NCBI GenBank assembly: GCA_013400975.1
Contig: WBMZ01011880.1
Coordinates: 124,001 to 188,000, forward strand
Length of the DNA: 64,000 nucleotides
Source: Atrichornis clamosus
Lineage: Eukaryota > Chordata > Aves > Passeriformes > Menuridae
Reading direction: 5' to 3'
In this document: positions 39,401 through 54,400 of the stretch, piece by piece
Numbering within the stretch: position 1 is the first letter of the stretch
Layout: each line of letters starts with the position of its first letter
The notes under the pieces: model-generated
The model's database searches: none
Told to the model about the DNA's origin: nothing
What the model saw: only the letters and a program-made list of their open reading frames with translations
Made by a program: the position numbers and the translations under genes

Positions 39401-42400
39401 AGCTTGAAGAGTTGGGAGGGCATAGGTGTAAGAATCTTGAAAGTGTTATTTTTAAGGTTAGTTTCAACAGAAGACACGATCTTTGACTATTTCTATGAGA
39501 TACACAAATGAAGACTATTTCTATGAGATACACAAATAACACACTAAGTTCAGCAACAATAAAAAATAATTGCATAAACAGCAGTAGCATCTGAGTTTTG
39601 TGTTGGATGTGCCCATTTCAGCTGGTGGTCACACGCATAGTCTAGAAAATGCTTTGTAGCTTTCTCAAGACAGAAAACACTCTAAAAAGCCTTAAGTTAC
39701 ACCATCTTCATTCATTTGTGTTATGAAACACTGCAGTTTAAGGTCCTGGACTGAGCCTTACCAATATGCAAAGAAGCCTATTTATGGGGTAATATGACAT
39801 TATTATTTTAGACACATTAATTTTTGTTCACACTTGCATTTGTATTAATGACTCAAAAAGGAAGACAACAAGCTCTAATCCTAACTTATTTTAATGAAAC
39901 CAGACAAGTCTCACAAACTAGAGTTCTCAAACAGCTTCTAGTGAAGCAGGTGAGCCATATATTCTAAAAGGTTTGCAGTCATTGCCTCACAGAAACAAGA
40001 AACTCTACTTTTGAAAGCCCTGGCCTTTGGCTTCAAGCTTAGCACTGAAAATCTTCACAGGAGTAGATAGGTGGGCACCTTTCAAGTTCCTAAGTTTATC
40101 AGGTAACTCCAAGATCATTCAGCATTCTGAATGCCCTAGCTATCCCAGGCTTTTGCTTTGTGGCAAGCCCACCATCCGAGTAGATGAATACAATGGCTGC
40201 CCAAGCCCTGTGGCTCCCACTCACAGGGAGCCATGTGTTGATACGGTACTCAGCACCACAGCCTCCAGTTTTTTATTAATTATAGTCTAACAAACCTCCA
40301 CTCCAGCAGTACTGAATAATCCCAAGGAACTTGCAACTGTGACGATGTGTCCATGGTTCATTTCCAGCATCTTGGGAAGGAATGCTTTAGTGGTCTATGA
40401 AATAAAAAAAACCCAAAACCAGAACACACATAAACAACATAATAAAAAAGTGTACTTCATGAACAAGTTACTTCAGCAATGGGTTTTCAAAATCTCTGTC
40501 TCAGTTTATTATCAAGAATATTGAAGTACAATCATTGTTTGTGAACTCAGACAGCAAGGATTTTAGCTCCAGAAATCCTAAGGTTAAAGGATCAATTGAG
40601 CTCAGACATGTTTATTTTTCTCCAAGAGACTAGTTATCAGAAAGAGATAATTTGACCTTAAAATGGAAGCCACATTTTTTTAAAGACAAAAAAGGAATGC
40701 AAAGTGTTTAATTACACAATGCAGCATGTATCTGTTGAGACCAGTACCAATTATCAGTTCTAATTATTGACAGTGTATTATTCCAGTTAGACATAGCTAG
40801 TTTTATCCAAATAACTTATCACCCTGAGCATTTTACATTAAAAGAAATACTAGAGGCAGAGTTTTTGCTGATGTTACTTTTTACTTACAATAGAGCAAAC
40901 ATCTGCTAGTCTAAACTACTTTCCATCTTTATTGGTATCCATAAGCATTGCTATTACTAAAGAGACAAGATATACATTTCTGTTACTAAATTCCTTAAGA
41001 GTTTCAAAATAAAATAAACCCAAGGGAAGTATCTAGATGAAACTTTAATTTTAACCTTCAGTTATGTTTTGATTATAACAAAATTTGCTGCAATTTAAAA
41101 ACCTGAGTCAGAGTTGACACCTTAAAAAAAATTAAATTTTAAGCAACACATTGAAGGTACTCGCTGGAAGATCACTATTACCAGAATACCTACCTTTGTC
41201 ATATCTCTCTTCTGAAGCTGACTCAACACTTTCCCATTTTAAATAAATATTAAGCAGAGCACCATATATGCACCAAAGAAGTAGTAAAATGGTATGTGTA
41301 GTTACAATGTACTTCAGCTTCCAGGTTGTCAGCATACTCTATGAGATCACTTTTAAATTGTTCAAGAACTTCAGACAATGCTTTTTAACCACAAACATGC
41401 CTAGTTATTAACCTATTAGTGGCAGAGCTACTAATCTATTCCAACTCAGTCGGTACCACAAACGTTTAACTCTACCAGAAACCCAGTCTTCCCATGTAAT
41501 TTGTATCCAAACTCGGAGCATGCAAATACCACTTAAGTATTTGCTACTTGCTTAATTGTTAGTCTGAGTCGTGTCAGCTGCATTCTTAAAAAGACATGCA
41601 AACTACAGCTGAATCCATCTAATTCCATTCTTATGCTGTCTGCATTTTCCAATCACAGACGTCAGGACAGTTTTGCTCTAATGATTTTCACATGTTCTTG
41701 TACAACATTTTTGCCTGCAGGTGTTAAATGACTAATCCAGACCTCCTAACACCACACAAAAGAGTGTTTTCACTGGACAGCTGGCAGATGATAGAAGATT
41801 AACAGACCTCCTGACTCCTTGCCTTTTCTACTGTTGATTCATACAACTTCTAGATTCCGTCATAACTACATAACAAAGCTAATCATAAAAAATAATCTGA
41901 GAGCAAGCTGCCTTGCATTTGTTTCTTTCCTCATGGCAGGGATCTCTAAACCTCTTACATAGAGCCTCTGACAAGAATTCTGTTTGCTGTTAAACTAATC
42001 TGTGCCAGGCACACAAAGTTTCAGCCTCTCTTCCCATGTTGCATGGCAACAAAGCCCAGTCATCATCGGGCAGCACCGTCCGAAAAAAGGCTTCGCTTGG
42101 ATGGCACTGAAGTTTTACAGAGTGCTCTTTATTTGCAGCCTGCCTTGCACACTCCAACCCCAACAGTGTGTACACTAACCCTGATCCTCCGTGCTATCCC
42201 TGTAACACATCCACACTCCCAGTCCTGTTAAACAATTTACTCCGCTCCCGAGCATTTGTCAGCTCCATCAGCAGTTCCCACTTCTGTCTCAGCTATCTGT
42301 CCACATCACACTGGAATGACTGATTGCCACCTCGCATTGCCAGAAAGCTTGATAATGCACACTGAAGCTCTGGCAGCAAACCACAACCACTACAGAAAAG

Positions 42401-45400
42401 GGGCCTTGGAGTTTGTCTTGGAGGAGAGAAAGATGGGAAAGAAGTAGTAATACATTTTTTTTTTTTTACCATTTTCAAGGCATGAATCAATGTTTTCTTC
42501 CAAGAGATAAACAGAAAAGTGCACCAAGCTATTACCCTTACAATGGCACTGCTTTTTCCCTCTTTAGCTTTTTTTTTGTTGTTCCTAATATTATAAACTA
42601 TAACTAAGTGTCCATAAATGTCTATGTTTAGCTTGGCTGAAGAAGAGAATTTTCAGAGTCATATATATATATATAAATATGCAACATAACCAAACAAGTA
42701 AATTTCAGAAAGCCCACTTAACTGTGCTATACTATTTCAAAGCATAAAGATTACAAAAATTGAGTTTTCAGACCTTGTGGCTAAAGTAACCCATTTTCAA
42801 CAAGATGAAACTGGCACATGACAAATACAGCTTGTTGAGGACACATTTTGGTGACGTATTCTCGATCTCAAGTGCAGACTGAACAACTCCCAGCAGCAGA
42901 ACTACAGTAACTTCATGTAAGTCATCTCTTAAATAGCCATTTATGGTCACACTGGAAAAGACCCACAGCTTCTCGCTTTAAAGACAATTAGCAATTCAAG
43001 AAAATCTTTGCATGAGACCTCAGTGTTCTGAAACAGCCTGTTCAGAGCAGGCCCCTATACTTTGTCATGGCATATTATCCCACAAATCCACTTAAAATCT
43101 GAAGCTGAGGCAGTCTATAAAGATAGCACAACTATCATATGTAGAAAATTGAGCAATCAATGATCAACATCTCAGCTAAATGGATGTCAGAGAAAGTCAT
43201 CTCGATTGCTGCCATCCTCCAGCCATCTGCAGCATCTGGGAGTCAGCACTTGAAAACAAGCACTATCAGGCAGGCACACCCTACAGGGGAAGTGTTTCCA
43301 GGCTCAGAGTAAAGGCTTGCCCACTGCTTCTCCCAGCCTCCTCTTGCTGGGAAAAACAATCCCAAAGTGAAGTTATTCTTTCATAGTATAAGCAATCCCC
43401 AAATTAATCAGTGTTCTTACTGCACTGCTGGCACAGCACACCTCCTTGATCAAAGCAGCTTCCTCCATACTCCGGTCCCCAGTTTTTCTACCCATTACAT
43501 AAACCAGAACAACCTAGTTTCTTGTTTCTAGTTTCTTTCAGCTTCAGCTACATCTGCCTACCAGACCTGAAGTCTTCCTTGTGCTTGTTGTGCTACTGAG
43601 AAACTAGTTAAGAGTCTGACTGGTTTAGGGCAAGATGCCTCCTGGGTGGCCTTCCCATCTGGAGTTTGTCTGAACAGGTACACAGCCCACATTAGTCTTC
43701 TGAGGTGATGCATGGACATGTTAATCCTCCATAAAAACAAAGAAAAGTATTAGAAGATACCAAGGAAAAGATGTGTTTTGTCCATGGCATTAGAGGTCAT
43801 GAACTAGGTCCCCAAAATAATTCAAATCAAGTCAAGTGGTTTAATCAAACTATCTCCCTTCTGGTTTGATCCTTGAGGCTTCAGTTTTACCTCTCACAGC
43901 TGCAGAGGAAGACGTTTGACCAAAACAGTGAAGTACTTAAAGTCAGAGCTGGATCATTTACTTACGACAAGCATACCACAGTTTTCAACATTGAGGAGAA
44001 GCCAGTAAGTAGAATACAGTGGAAGAAAGGAATTGTGTTGTGATGCAGAGCGAACAGTTAGGGAAGTTATGCAGTGTTCAAGATCAAGAAATGCAAGTTA
44101 AGCCATCTTCTTCACCCAGTATTAGCTCTTTCTTTTTTCAGAAAAACAAGCCCAAAAGCAAAAAGCAAACCCCAAAAGCATAGTGAAAACATGAATTTTC
44201 TAATCTGCAGCATACTTATGATAGAAACCAGGTAGGAGAAACAGAACATATGAAGCTGTTCTAAACAGAGCTGGCTTTTCAAGCTAGTTTAGCCTTTAAT
44301 TTTTTTGGAGCCTAGAGATCAATTCTTAATTTTCTAAGTATTTTCCTCTATGCTTCTGAATATACCAGTAAGAACAAACTATTCCCAGTAGCTGTAACCA
44401 AACATCTATTTCATGTGCACACAGCTTAAATGACTTATTTCTCACAAGTGTGAAACTGAACAAGCATTTACATGTCACTTCATAGCTTTCGTAATCTGTT
44501 CTCAACATTTTGGTTTATGGCAAATTAACTTCTAACAGTCTAGCACTTCTTCCCTCCCCTTCCCCAAATTCTTTAGTTCCATTCTTAATGAAACAAAACT
44601 CTAAAGATTGTGCAACACAAAGAACAGCACAGCTGCAATGTCAAGACAAATTAGTCTAAATACAGCAAATGAGAATATGAAGAAATACTGTGTTTGGGAA
44701 AGTGATTTTTTTAATTAAATTTTGGATTAATTATTCTTAAAGAAGAAAGCAAGCATCCACAGAAAACAATGTTAGCTGTATGCAGCTCAAGACAATGGAT
44801 ATTGAATGCAGAAAGCACACCAAAGTGGGAAAGCATGTGCTGCCTCATATTTAGAGTTGCCTTTAGAGCAAAGAAAAATAAGCAGGTACCAACACACTAG
44901 GTCCTTTAAGTTTCCATTTTTCAGCACAATATATTTCTTCCTGCTTTCTGCCATCTGTGAACAGCCTTTAAAAACTATTTTGATGGCATAAACAAGCTGC
45001 ATTACTATAAGGCAGAAATACCTTTATGTCAAAGAATATGCCAAAGCTCATTTTCCATACAGCTTCTTCAAGTAAGGAAGACCGAGCACAGTTTTGGGGT
45101 TTTTTTGAGCCTTATCAAACAGCTGAGCTTTTACATCACTAGTTATACACAACAATGGTGTACTGGTACAACAGAGGAAATATTACTGCCAGGGCAGCTG
45201 CCTGACAACACAAATGAGTGCAACATTTGGGTAAATGTATTATTTTATCTTCATGTTAAAAACTATTCAGCCAAATCCAAGACGCAAAACTGGTGTGGTT
45301 AGTCAAAGACTCACATCCAGACATCTCTGGGCATTAAGGTACCAGACACCGTAACAGCCTGCTGCCACACATTAGCTAATCTGTTAGTTAAACTAACAGT

Positions 45401-48400
45401 GACAAGAAAAGTTGTTTATCTAAAATACATGTTATAACCTCTCCCTCCCTTACTATGGACATTCAGCCTTCTTTTCTTCCCATTCTTCTTCACAGCCTAC
45501 AGCAGAACACACTGCACTCCTGTGCAGGACAGCACGTAGCCATTCACTCCTCCACAGAACCAAACACAGATATTTCCACCTGCCCCAATTTCTTGTTCCA
45601 TCCCAGTAACTGAGAAGAAAGGTCTGACAAAAAGAGCGCCTCAAACTCTTCTGCAGGCAGGTTTGTCCAAACTATGCAGTACTGCACTAATGCACTACTA
45701 GATGTTAAAAGGGAGAGGAAGGTGCCTGAAAGGCAGGAACCCCCCAGCAAGCTTATCAGTAAACATGCTGAAGTTATGTTCAGCTACAGTCATATAGCCC
45801 AGTTTATTTCAGCAGAGTCACTTTCAATACATCTTATAAACAGAGGTTAAAACCTCACTTACAAGATTACAGTGAAAGTCATCAGCATACAGTTTTAGAA
45901 GAGGCCTTGAAAATATACCCTAGAACTCTAACTCTTGAAGGAGAATTTATTCAAGTTAGATGGTATAATATCCGAAGTGCCTTCTCATGCACCAAAGCAT
46001 AAAGTTACAAGCCTGGATTTAACCATTTATTTTCCTTCTAGCTTTTTTATTTGGTTCCAAAGAGAACTGAGAATAATTACTTGTCCTTTGCACTATCATC
46101 TCAATTACTTTTCCCATATAATCTCCACATCCTTCTTAAATTCCCCTATACAAGCATCTCTGAAATGTTAGCTTAAGGTGAGATTAGTAACTGCACTAAG
46201 ACTACAGGAAAATCCCGAGTTGAAGACCAGAGAGACCACACAATACAAAGGATATGGCTCTGACAGTAACAGGCTCAATACGGCAGGCAGACAGAAGTCT
46301 ACAACTACTGTTGACCTTGCTAACACAAGGGACCAAAGCTGTACTTTAAAGGACCTCAGATGTCTCTACTGACTGTTTTCAAGAAGTGCTGGGCCCCTTC
46401 TGGATAATTAGCCACTGTCTAAGTAAATATTTGAATAGCTGTGGAAATTAGAACTATTTTTGATCTTTAGTTTCTATTCCCAAGAAACAATAATGAAAAA
46501 TAGGTCAGAATTACCCAGTCTTCCTAGAGTAGTGAATTAAAAAATAAGGCACACGTTTCTCTGAACTTTTTTTATAGGACTACCCAGATCTTTCTGAAGC
46601 AAAAAAGATCAGGAGATAAACATGACACCCTCAAGCCAAGCTTTCATAGGTGGCTGTATTAAAAGCAAAAAAAAGGAAACTATTCAATGATTGTCCTAAA
46701 GTGTGCCTTGCACAAGCCCTGCATTCAGAACAAAAAAGCTAGACCTTCCAGTATTTAATCTCAAAAGAAGTCCCTTTGTTATTTATCTCCTGGCAGGCAA
46801 CACAACCTTCAAGTTCTCACTAAAGGTTTATTTGTCCTTCACATAAAACCCCACTGTTTTGGGGCCATGGGGATTCCTTTAATACTGAACTGCACCAGCA
46901 GTTAATGCTTAACATACATGCACAGTAATAACACTACAGTTGCCTTGCAACCACAAGCTCAGGAAAGAGCAAGACAGACTTAAACAAAAGCCTATAATGA
47001 TGATGAGTAACAAGGAAGCAAAGCCACACAGACACTCCCCAATAGCTTGGATAGCCTACATTAGCAGACAGAGTCAAACTACAGATAGAGTCTACTCAGT
47101 TTAAGAGTTGAAGGTAATAAAATAAATACCCTGAAGAAGCAAATCACCATGAAAAGTTAATTTAAAACTATTTGATTTACCAAGAAATAAGCATATTTTT
47201 TCCTCTCTCCAATTTTGCATGAAATACCGCATTGAAATACATGAAGTCTTAGATCATTAAGAACATAAGCTATTACTTGAATCTCTTGGTTTATAACTTA
47301 TTATTAATTTATGGAAGTAATTTTCTCTACCCTCAAGACCAATCTATATACATAAAATCCCCTGCTTCTCAATAGACATATTTAATCAGCTGAGAAGTTG
47401 TACAAACTAGGTTAAATCTTATTATGGAAGTTTGTAAGTGGGTTTGTTAATAGTAATAAGTAAGTATCTGTCATGACATCTGCTAAAGAACAAGTATGCT
47501 ACAGTCCATATTTACAACACCACATTGTTTAGCATTTGTAGTGTTTAGGGTTCAGTTTCAGAATTCCTCCAGTTTTCAAAGTCAATAGTCACCAATTTTT
47601 CCTATGAAGAGAAGAGTTATCATAGTGGTTCCTCTTTTACGTGGAGTTAACTCATGTTGAGTTTATCAGAAGAAAGCTGAAACTGAATTAAGTAGTTTCC
47701 TTAATCAGAACTCAGTGTCGCAAAGCTGTTTACAATGGGTAGACAGTAAAGATAAGGTAAGTAACACTATTAAACAAAAAAAAGCGCACAGGAAACTAAT
47801 ACCACTAGTTATCTCTCAAACATTAATCATTGATTTCCACTCTTTACTACTAGAACTAATTATGCTATGCCTAGGGCAATTGAACATTCCCTGACTAAAC
47901 TGCCTTTTGTATAGTTTGTTAACAAGGCTTAGTTGAAAAAGGCTGAGTCTACAAAGACGGATATGAAAAATGCTTAGGGAAAAACATTGCAACAGAAACT
48001 TTTATTACTGTTGCCTTACCATGTCACTACATTGTCTCTCCCTCCTTTCTTTTAAGGGCTTAATTTCCTATGATCTTACCCCAAATTGGGGTAGAAAACA
48101 GCTTTGTTCTCCCTCTCCTCTAAAGTGTAGATTAAGTACTCAAGAACACTACCTAAGTAATACAATTCCAGCTTCAGAAACTTTACTCTTGAGCATCAAG
48201 GTGGAAGAGGTACCACTGTAAGCTTTACAGTGCTCTGCTGCTAATCAAACTACAAGCTCTCTTCAGTCAAGCTTTTCTGCAACCCCACCACTGCATCACT
48301 CTAGAATTTGTGAGCACCATTACCTAGGGCAGAGGTTTAGGTACACAGAACACAGCCAAAGGTGGTCCTGATTTCTTCTTAAGAATATTTCACTTCTGTT

Positions 48401-51400
48401 TAGAGGGGGTCACTACTTTATATTCTTTCTGGGCATGAAGAAATTTAGGTATTCAAGGTGAACTACCCTTGTTATCACTATACCAGTAAATGGAATTCAG
48501 AGCCATTACGTTATTGGTATGCAGTCTCCACCTTTCTGCTCCTGAAAACTTACATTCTTTCTTCCTAAGAGGAAACAGATTTTATATTTACATGCTTTCT
48601 AAAATGATTTCCATCCTCAGATGTCAGGCCTGTCCTGTAAAGTATCCAAGCTTTCTCATAACCATATGCCACCAGACATTTCTGTGGAAACATCTAGCTG
48701 CCTTCAGCAGTATACACAACTACTTCAATCACTGATTATATATTTGGACCTCTTCCCTCCAGAGTTTGCAAGTCTTTGATTTCATATGGCTATGAAAAAC
48801 AAATCACTTCTCAAAGGTTGCCCAGAGAGGCTATGAAAAACTCCATCCTTGGAGATATTAAAAAAACTGCTTGGACACAAGCCTGGGCCACTGGTTGTAG
48901 GTGGTCAAGCTTGAGCAGGGAAGGTGGACCTGATGACCTTCAGAAGTCACTTCCCACCTCAACCATTCTGTGATCTTCCACTTAAGTATACCAATTCCCT
49001 GCTCAAAAGCCCATTCTCTCTTCCCCTCATAGAGGAGGAAGTTCATAAGCCAGCAGAGACCTTGCACTCTTTGTCTCTATGTTAACTGCAAGTTTATCAA
49101 CACAGGATCTTACCTAACTGGAAAGGATGATCTTTCTGTATCTCTGACTGCTCCTGCCTGCAATAAATTATCCTGCTCTGTCTGAAACAGTGTCTGTTCT
49201 ACTTCCATTTCTCTTTCTCCTTTGGTCTCAAGTCCTTTCAGCTGGAGGAAGGGCCCAATGAAGCAGTGTAGAGCACCTAGACAAATTTCTTGCGGAATTA
49301 ACATATTTTCAGCTGAGTTCAGAACATACACATACCATACAGTTTTCAAAAAATAATTATGTCCTCCTGGCTATTAGAAGCCCTCCAGTAACTACACTCC
49401 CTTGTCAGCTTCTTAAGGGTATCCTGAGCCCTCACAAACAATTCTTCCCACTTTGAATTTTAATGGTTTTAAAGCTTGGTCAGAACAATCACATATCGGA
49501 TTCTTGACAGCTAGCAATGAACAGGGAAAAAGACAGTATCTCTGTCTAAGCAGCATCAAAGTGCAACACATAAATTGCCAATTATGTTTGTTGTGAATTT
49601 GAAATGTCAAACTAATCTAAAGATGAGAAGGAATAGAGGTAAGAGGGCTGTTGGAGGCTCAGCTATGTGTTTAGCCTGCCTTATATTGCAAAGCAAGCAA
49701 GTCTCGACCAAAGTGGAACAAATGTATACCTGCAGACTTCTCCAAACAGCACAAATTTATGGCATAAATTAAGCATGAGAACTGAAGGTTTCAAAGTAGT
49801 CATTCTCAAAAGCTGACCTCTTCCCTCCTGCCCAAAGGCATTTTATTAGACAAGTGATATTTATTCTCCATAAATATTAATCTCATTCTACTCTCAGACC
49901 ATCATAGCTACCAAGCCACAATTACTATTTATTTAAATGAAGTATTACATAGCTGGCAGCAGCCACTGAAAAGTAAGATGCAGCTTAAAGAAAGTGAATT
50001 GTTCTGCTCAAGTCTACCAAGTCAGCATTTGAGCTTTCTATATACCCAAGACTAATACAGAGCTCCAGCGTGGCTGTGACAGCACAGTTAAATTCCTGAA
50101 TTTGCAGAAGTGTAAGTTACAGTCCAAGTAGGTAGTACCACCTACCTGGTATTCTTTCACATGCAGATCTATCAGTAAAGATGGCCTAACTGGCATTTAT
50201 TCAAATGTCAAACTTAAAATTACTTTAGAGTTTTCTGGTCAAGTGATACAGGAAGTCAACACTTGCCTACTCCTTTCTACAAAAGGTGATTTAAGCCCAG
50301 CTGAAGTCAAGTGACTAGAAATTCTACTTTGTTTATATACTGACAAATGGCTGTGTCAAAGGATTTGTAGTGTTTCAGAGCTATGTTGACATTAGTGTAA
50401 CAAACACATTAGTCCCTCACCTTCATTAGCACAAGTTTGCAGCAAATGTCCAACCATTTGGAGAGCAGTTATTTATTGCCAGCTATTTGATAATCTTGAC
50501 AAAAATGAAAACATTCCCCTATGAGTCCGTGAAAAATCCACATAACAAATTCATGTTAGAAAAAACTATTAGATAAGAGCTCGGAATATTCTGTTCAGTG
50601 AACAAGAACACAATCCAAGTTTTAAATACACATTTTTCTCCAGCTTGCCATAAGCTTAGTCATCTTCTGGAATATTTAGTAAAACTTGGTATTTTAGTCT
50701 ACAGGTTTCCAAAACATTACTAGAGAACAGTACTGTCAGAACTACTTATGGAAAATATGAAATCATCATTCACGTTTTGTGATTTATACAGCTGACTTTT
50801 TAAGAAGTGGCTAAGCAGAAAAGGACCATCTCACATGTTATAGATACCTTAAGGACAGTACCTCCATAACAATGCAATTGCTAGAGTACTTGCAGGCAGA
50901 TGAAAGCTGAGTCATTTTACTCATCCTGCCCAACTTAGTCCCCAAGTCATTGTTTTGAATCATTTGCTTTATAATAAGGAAAGTGATTATGCTACAATTG
51001 AGTATCTCACAAGAGGAACAAGATTAGAAGGAAAGCTTCCCTTTTCACATAGCAGTCTTAGTAGAAAAACTAGGAAAGTTGATGTAGCTGAATGGAGATT
51101 TAGCTTCAGTATTTGTTTAGGAAACAGTTAAGACCCTAAAAGGTACAACTTCTCATGAAGTAACTTGCTGAATGAGAAGTAACATTTTTAAAATGCTTGA
51201 AGCTTATGAGTTTTTAAAAACCTATGTGTTTCTGTTTCACACTTCTCCCCACCCTTCCAAAAAGGTTGTGCAGAAAATAAATACTCTTAGCAGGTAAACT
51301 TTTGCTTCATAAGCCAACAAAGGATAAAATGATCAAAAGACTCCAGCTAATACAGTGACTAAACCAGCAACTAATACAAATTTCAAAGATTTTGCTTGCA

Positions 51401-54400
51401 CAGGCATTTTGAACAAACACCAGCAAACTACTCACTTTCTTAGGGGGTGAGTTTTGGAAGACAGAGAGATACTTCCTTTGCCTGCCTGTGGAAACGATGC
51501 TTATTTCCCACAAGCTGAAACATGGCTTTAGCCTGTTTTTTCCACATTCCGTGTTAGTACAACTGATTTCCAGAGAAGTCAAACAGTGCAGTAGGCACAG
51601 AGATCACTGCTCTTGATGATACACAAGAGCAATCATAGTATTGGTTCAAGGCAAATAAGCTAGAGCTGTTAACATAACATTATCTGATGTATACAGAAAA
51701 CTAACTTGCCTTTATCTAAGGGGTTTGAATAGTTGTAATTAAAATACTGCCATCTCTTCTCTTGACAGAAGTCAAGTTGTTACATTCAGACTGTTATGCC
51801 AATAGCAGATTTGCTACAGCTTGGAACCATTTATGACTACTTAACTATTTAGAGGTTGCAAACCCTACTCAAAAAAAACCCCCAAAAATAAGGTTTCACT
51901 AGGATAGTCATGGAGGCCCTCTTCAGTTACATGATTTTATCCTATTCCTCCCCATCTTTTCCTCCCCACACTGGCTGTGCCAAGTCTGAAATGCTGATGA
52001 GGCAATTCTAGACTCCAAATAGAAAAATGAATCAGCTTGGACAAGAAAATTAGCAGCTTTCCTCTGTGCAGACAAGTTAGTGAGCTGAACTGGCTCACCC
52101 AAAGGCCAGCCGATTATGAAAACCAGTGAAAGGTAAGATGCAGATTCAAGGGATGGTCCCACATGTCAGACTGCCACCACTAAGCTGCCTTGTAGTTTCA
52201 TCCTAAATCAACAGAAGTTTTGGACAAGTTACTTTTAAACACACACTCATGAGCTTTTCCAAAACAACACAAAGTGGAGTGCTCAAAAAGCTGTCACACA
52301 AGTTCAAACAGATGGTAGGAGCAAGCAGCACCAGGGCACATTTAGGTGCAGAATTCAACAGCCAAACAAACTTGAATTTCAAAAGGCTCACACCAAGTCA
52401 GCCACCTCAGCTCCACAGCTGTTCCAGCATTCCTTAGCCTACCATGCCCTCCCATCCCAGTTGTGATAACTCACTCGTGTCAAGTGTTAATTTGACTGGC
52501 ATATAAATCATTATACTAACATAATTATTTACAAGAACAGAGTGTTCATTCAGAACTGTAAGCACAGATATAAATCTCTCCCGTTTGTGACATATTTTCT
52601 TTCAAACTAAACCCTCAAAACCTGAGATTCTACAAATCTCAAAGTCTATGCCTACTCACCTATATTGTAATTGCATTTTGAAAGACTTTGTATTTTTTTA
52701 ACAGACTAAGCCTCAGACCACAGATAAAAGCACATAGCATTCACATGTAAATCAGCCTCAGTTTGCCTTTGCAGAAGGACCTCTGCCATTTTTCAAAAAA
52801 GACAGACAGGTATCAGTAACGCAGTTTTACCATCAGTGTCAATAGTCAGAAACCTCAAAGGTTAAAGGGAGCAAGGCTTATCAAGTGAGTGATGTGCTGG
52901 TTTTTACATACAGAGAACTGTGGAAAGATTTAGTACTAGAGATACGTAACAAAAACCTTTCCTCTCTGCAAAAAAACCCCAAAAGTGAAATCAAAGCATG
53001 AGAAGCATTGGGAGAGAATAATAGTTCACAGCTGATAAGGATAAAAGTAAAAAAGATTTAAGAAGTGCAGTGCTAAAATGGCTGGGATGCTGCTAGAACA
53101 CATAATGTTCATCTTTCCTAAGCCTGTCTAGTCAGAGTAATTGATGACACTGAGAGCTATGAAAAAGGATTGCTTACCATTCAGATCAGCTAAGACAGGT
53201 CTTAGGCACTGATGCAAACACTGGGTTAGCAGGACATTTAGCTGCATCATAATTAGGATTACTGAGGATATGAACACATCTGTCTTCTAAAATTCTGCTA
53301 TAGTTGCTTTGTTATTCAGAAAGTTAGTAACATAATGACATAACATTAACTTAGTTGCTTTTCATAATATAAAAAAGTGGGTGCTACTTGTAGATGGAAG
53401 AATCTGGAACTTAAACTCCATTGCCCTCTAACCTCCATAGGACAAGAAAGGCATACACATGACCTTTTAGAGGAGTATTTCACTGAAACATTAAAGAGCC
53501 AGTCTCTTCACTTCTAGCAAGGTTAGGCACCACACTGGCAAAGACCATCATTACCTTCAAGGTTTTCCAGTCTACCCACATCCTTCACAAGTAACAGCAT
53601 AATTGCGGACCAAAGCCAGGTCAGAGGTTTTTGCTTATTCAGCTGACCTACCTCGTTCCATAAGGAGGAATAAAACCATCACACTGATCACTCATCCGGG
53701 ACCATGCCTTCAGAGAAGATTAGCAATCCTGAAAACATTCACAGTTAGCTGACAAGTCTCCAACCCTCAGAAAAAGTCACAGCAGACTAAAGAGTGAGAT
53801 TATCCCAAGTGTCTTACCTCTGCAAGCTATACTGCAACTTCAGCTTCATTTTAGATGGATGCTGAATTGCAAAGCCACTTATAATTAATGCTTTCAAGTA
53901 GTTTGAGAAGTCTTGGCATGGTCTCTTCAGGACAACTTTCCCTTTCCCTAACAGAACTTTCACAATGCTTTTCTATGAAACACATTACTGTTTTCAACTT
54001 AATCCTTCAAGCTTCACATAATTTAGTGCACAGAGGTAACTGGCTGATCACACCTTATGCTACCCTCTTGGACACCAATTTACAGGCAACAAACAATCCA
54101 TGGGTCAAAATCTGAGAATCTGTATTTTCTGTTCTTTGAGAGTCTAAGATCCAAGGACCTTTCAAATTGTGCACCAAATTAAATTCCAAACTATGTCTGA
54201 GAGAAGCTGTCACAAAAGCTCAGGTGTAACTGAAGCAGTTTAAGGAAAACATTCTGTATGGTCATTTTAGATTCATTAACTGACTGGGATGAAAATCAAA
54301 TACTTTACATCATCAGTGAAAGGGAAGGGAAATGCACAAATTCAGCTATCATTTGAACAAAAGGACTCAGCATTCTCCATCATGCAAGGAAGATGCTCTA

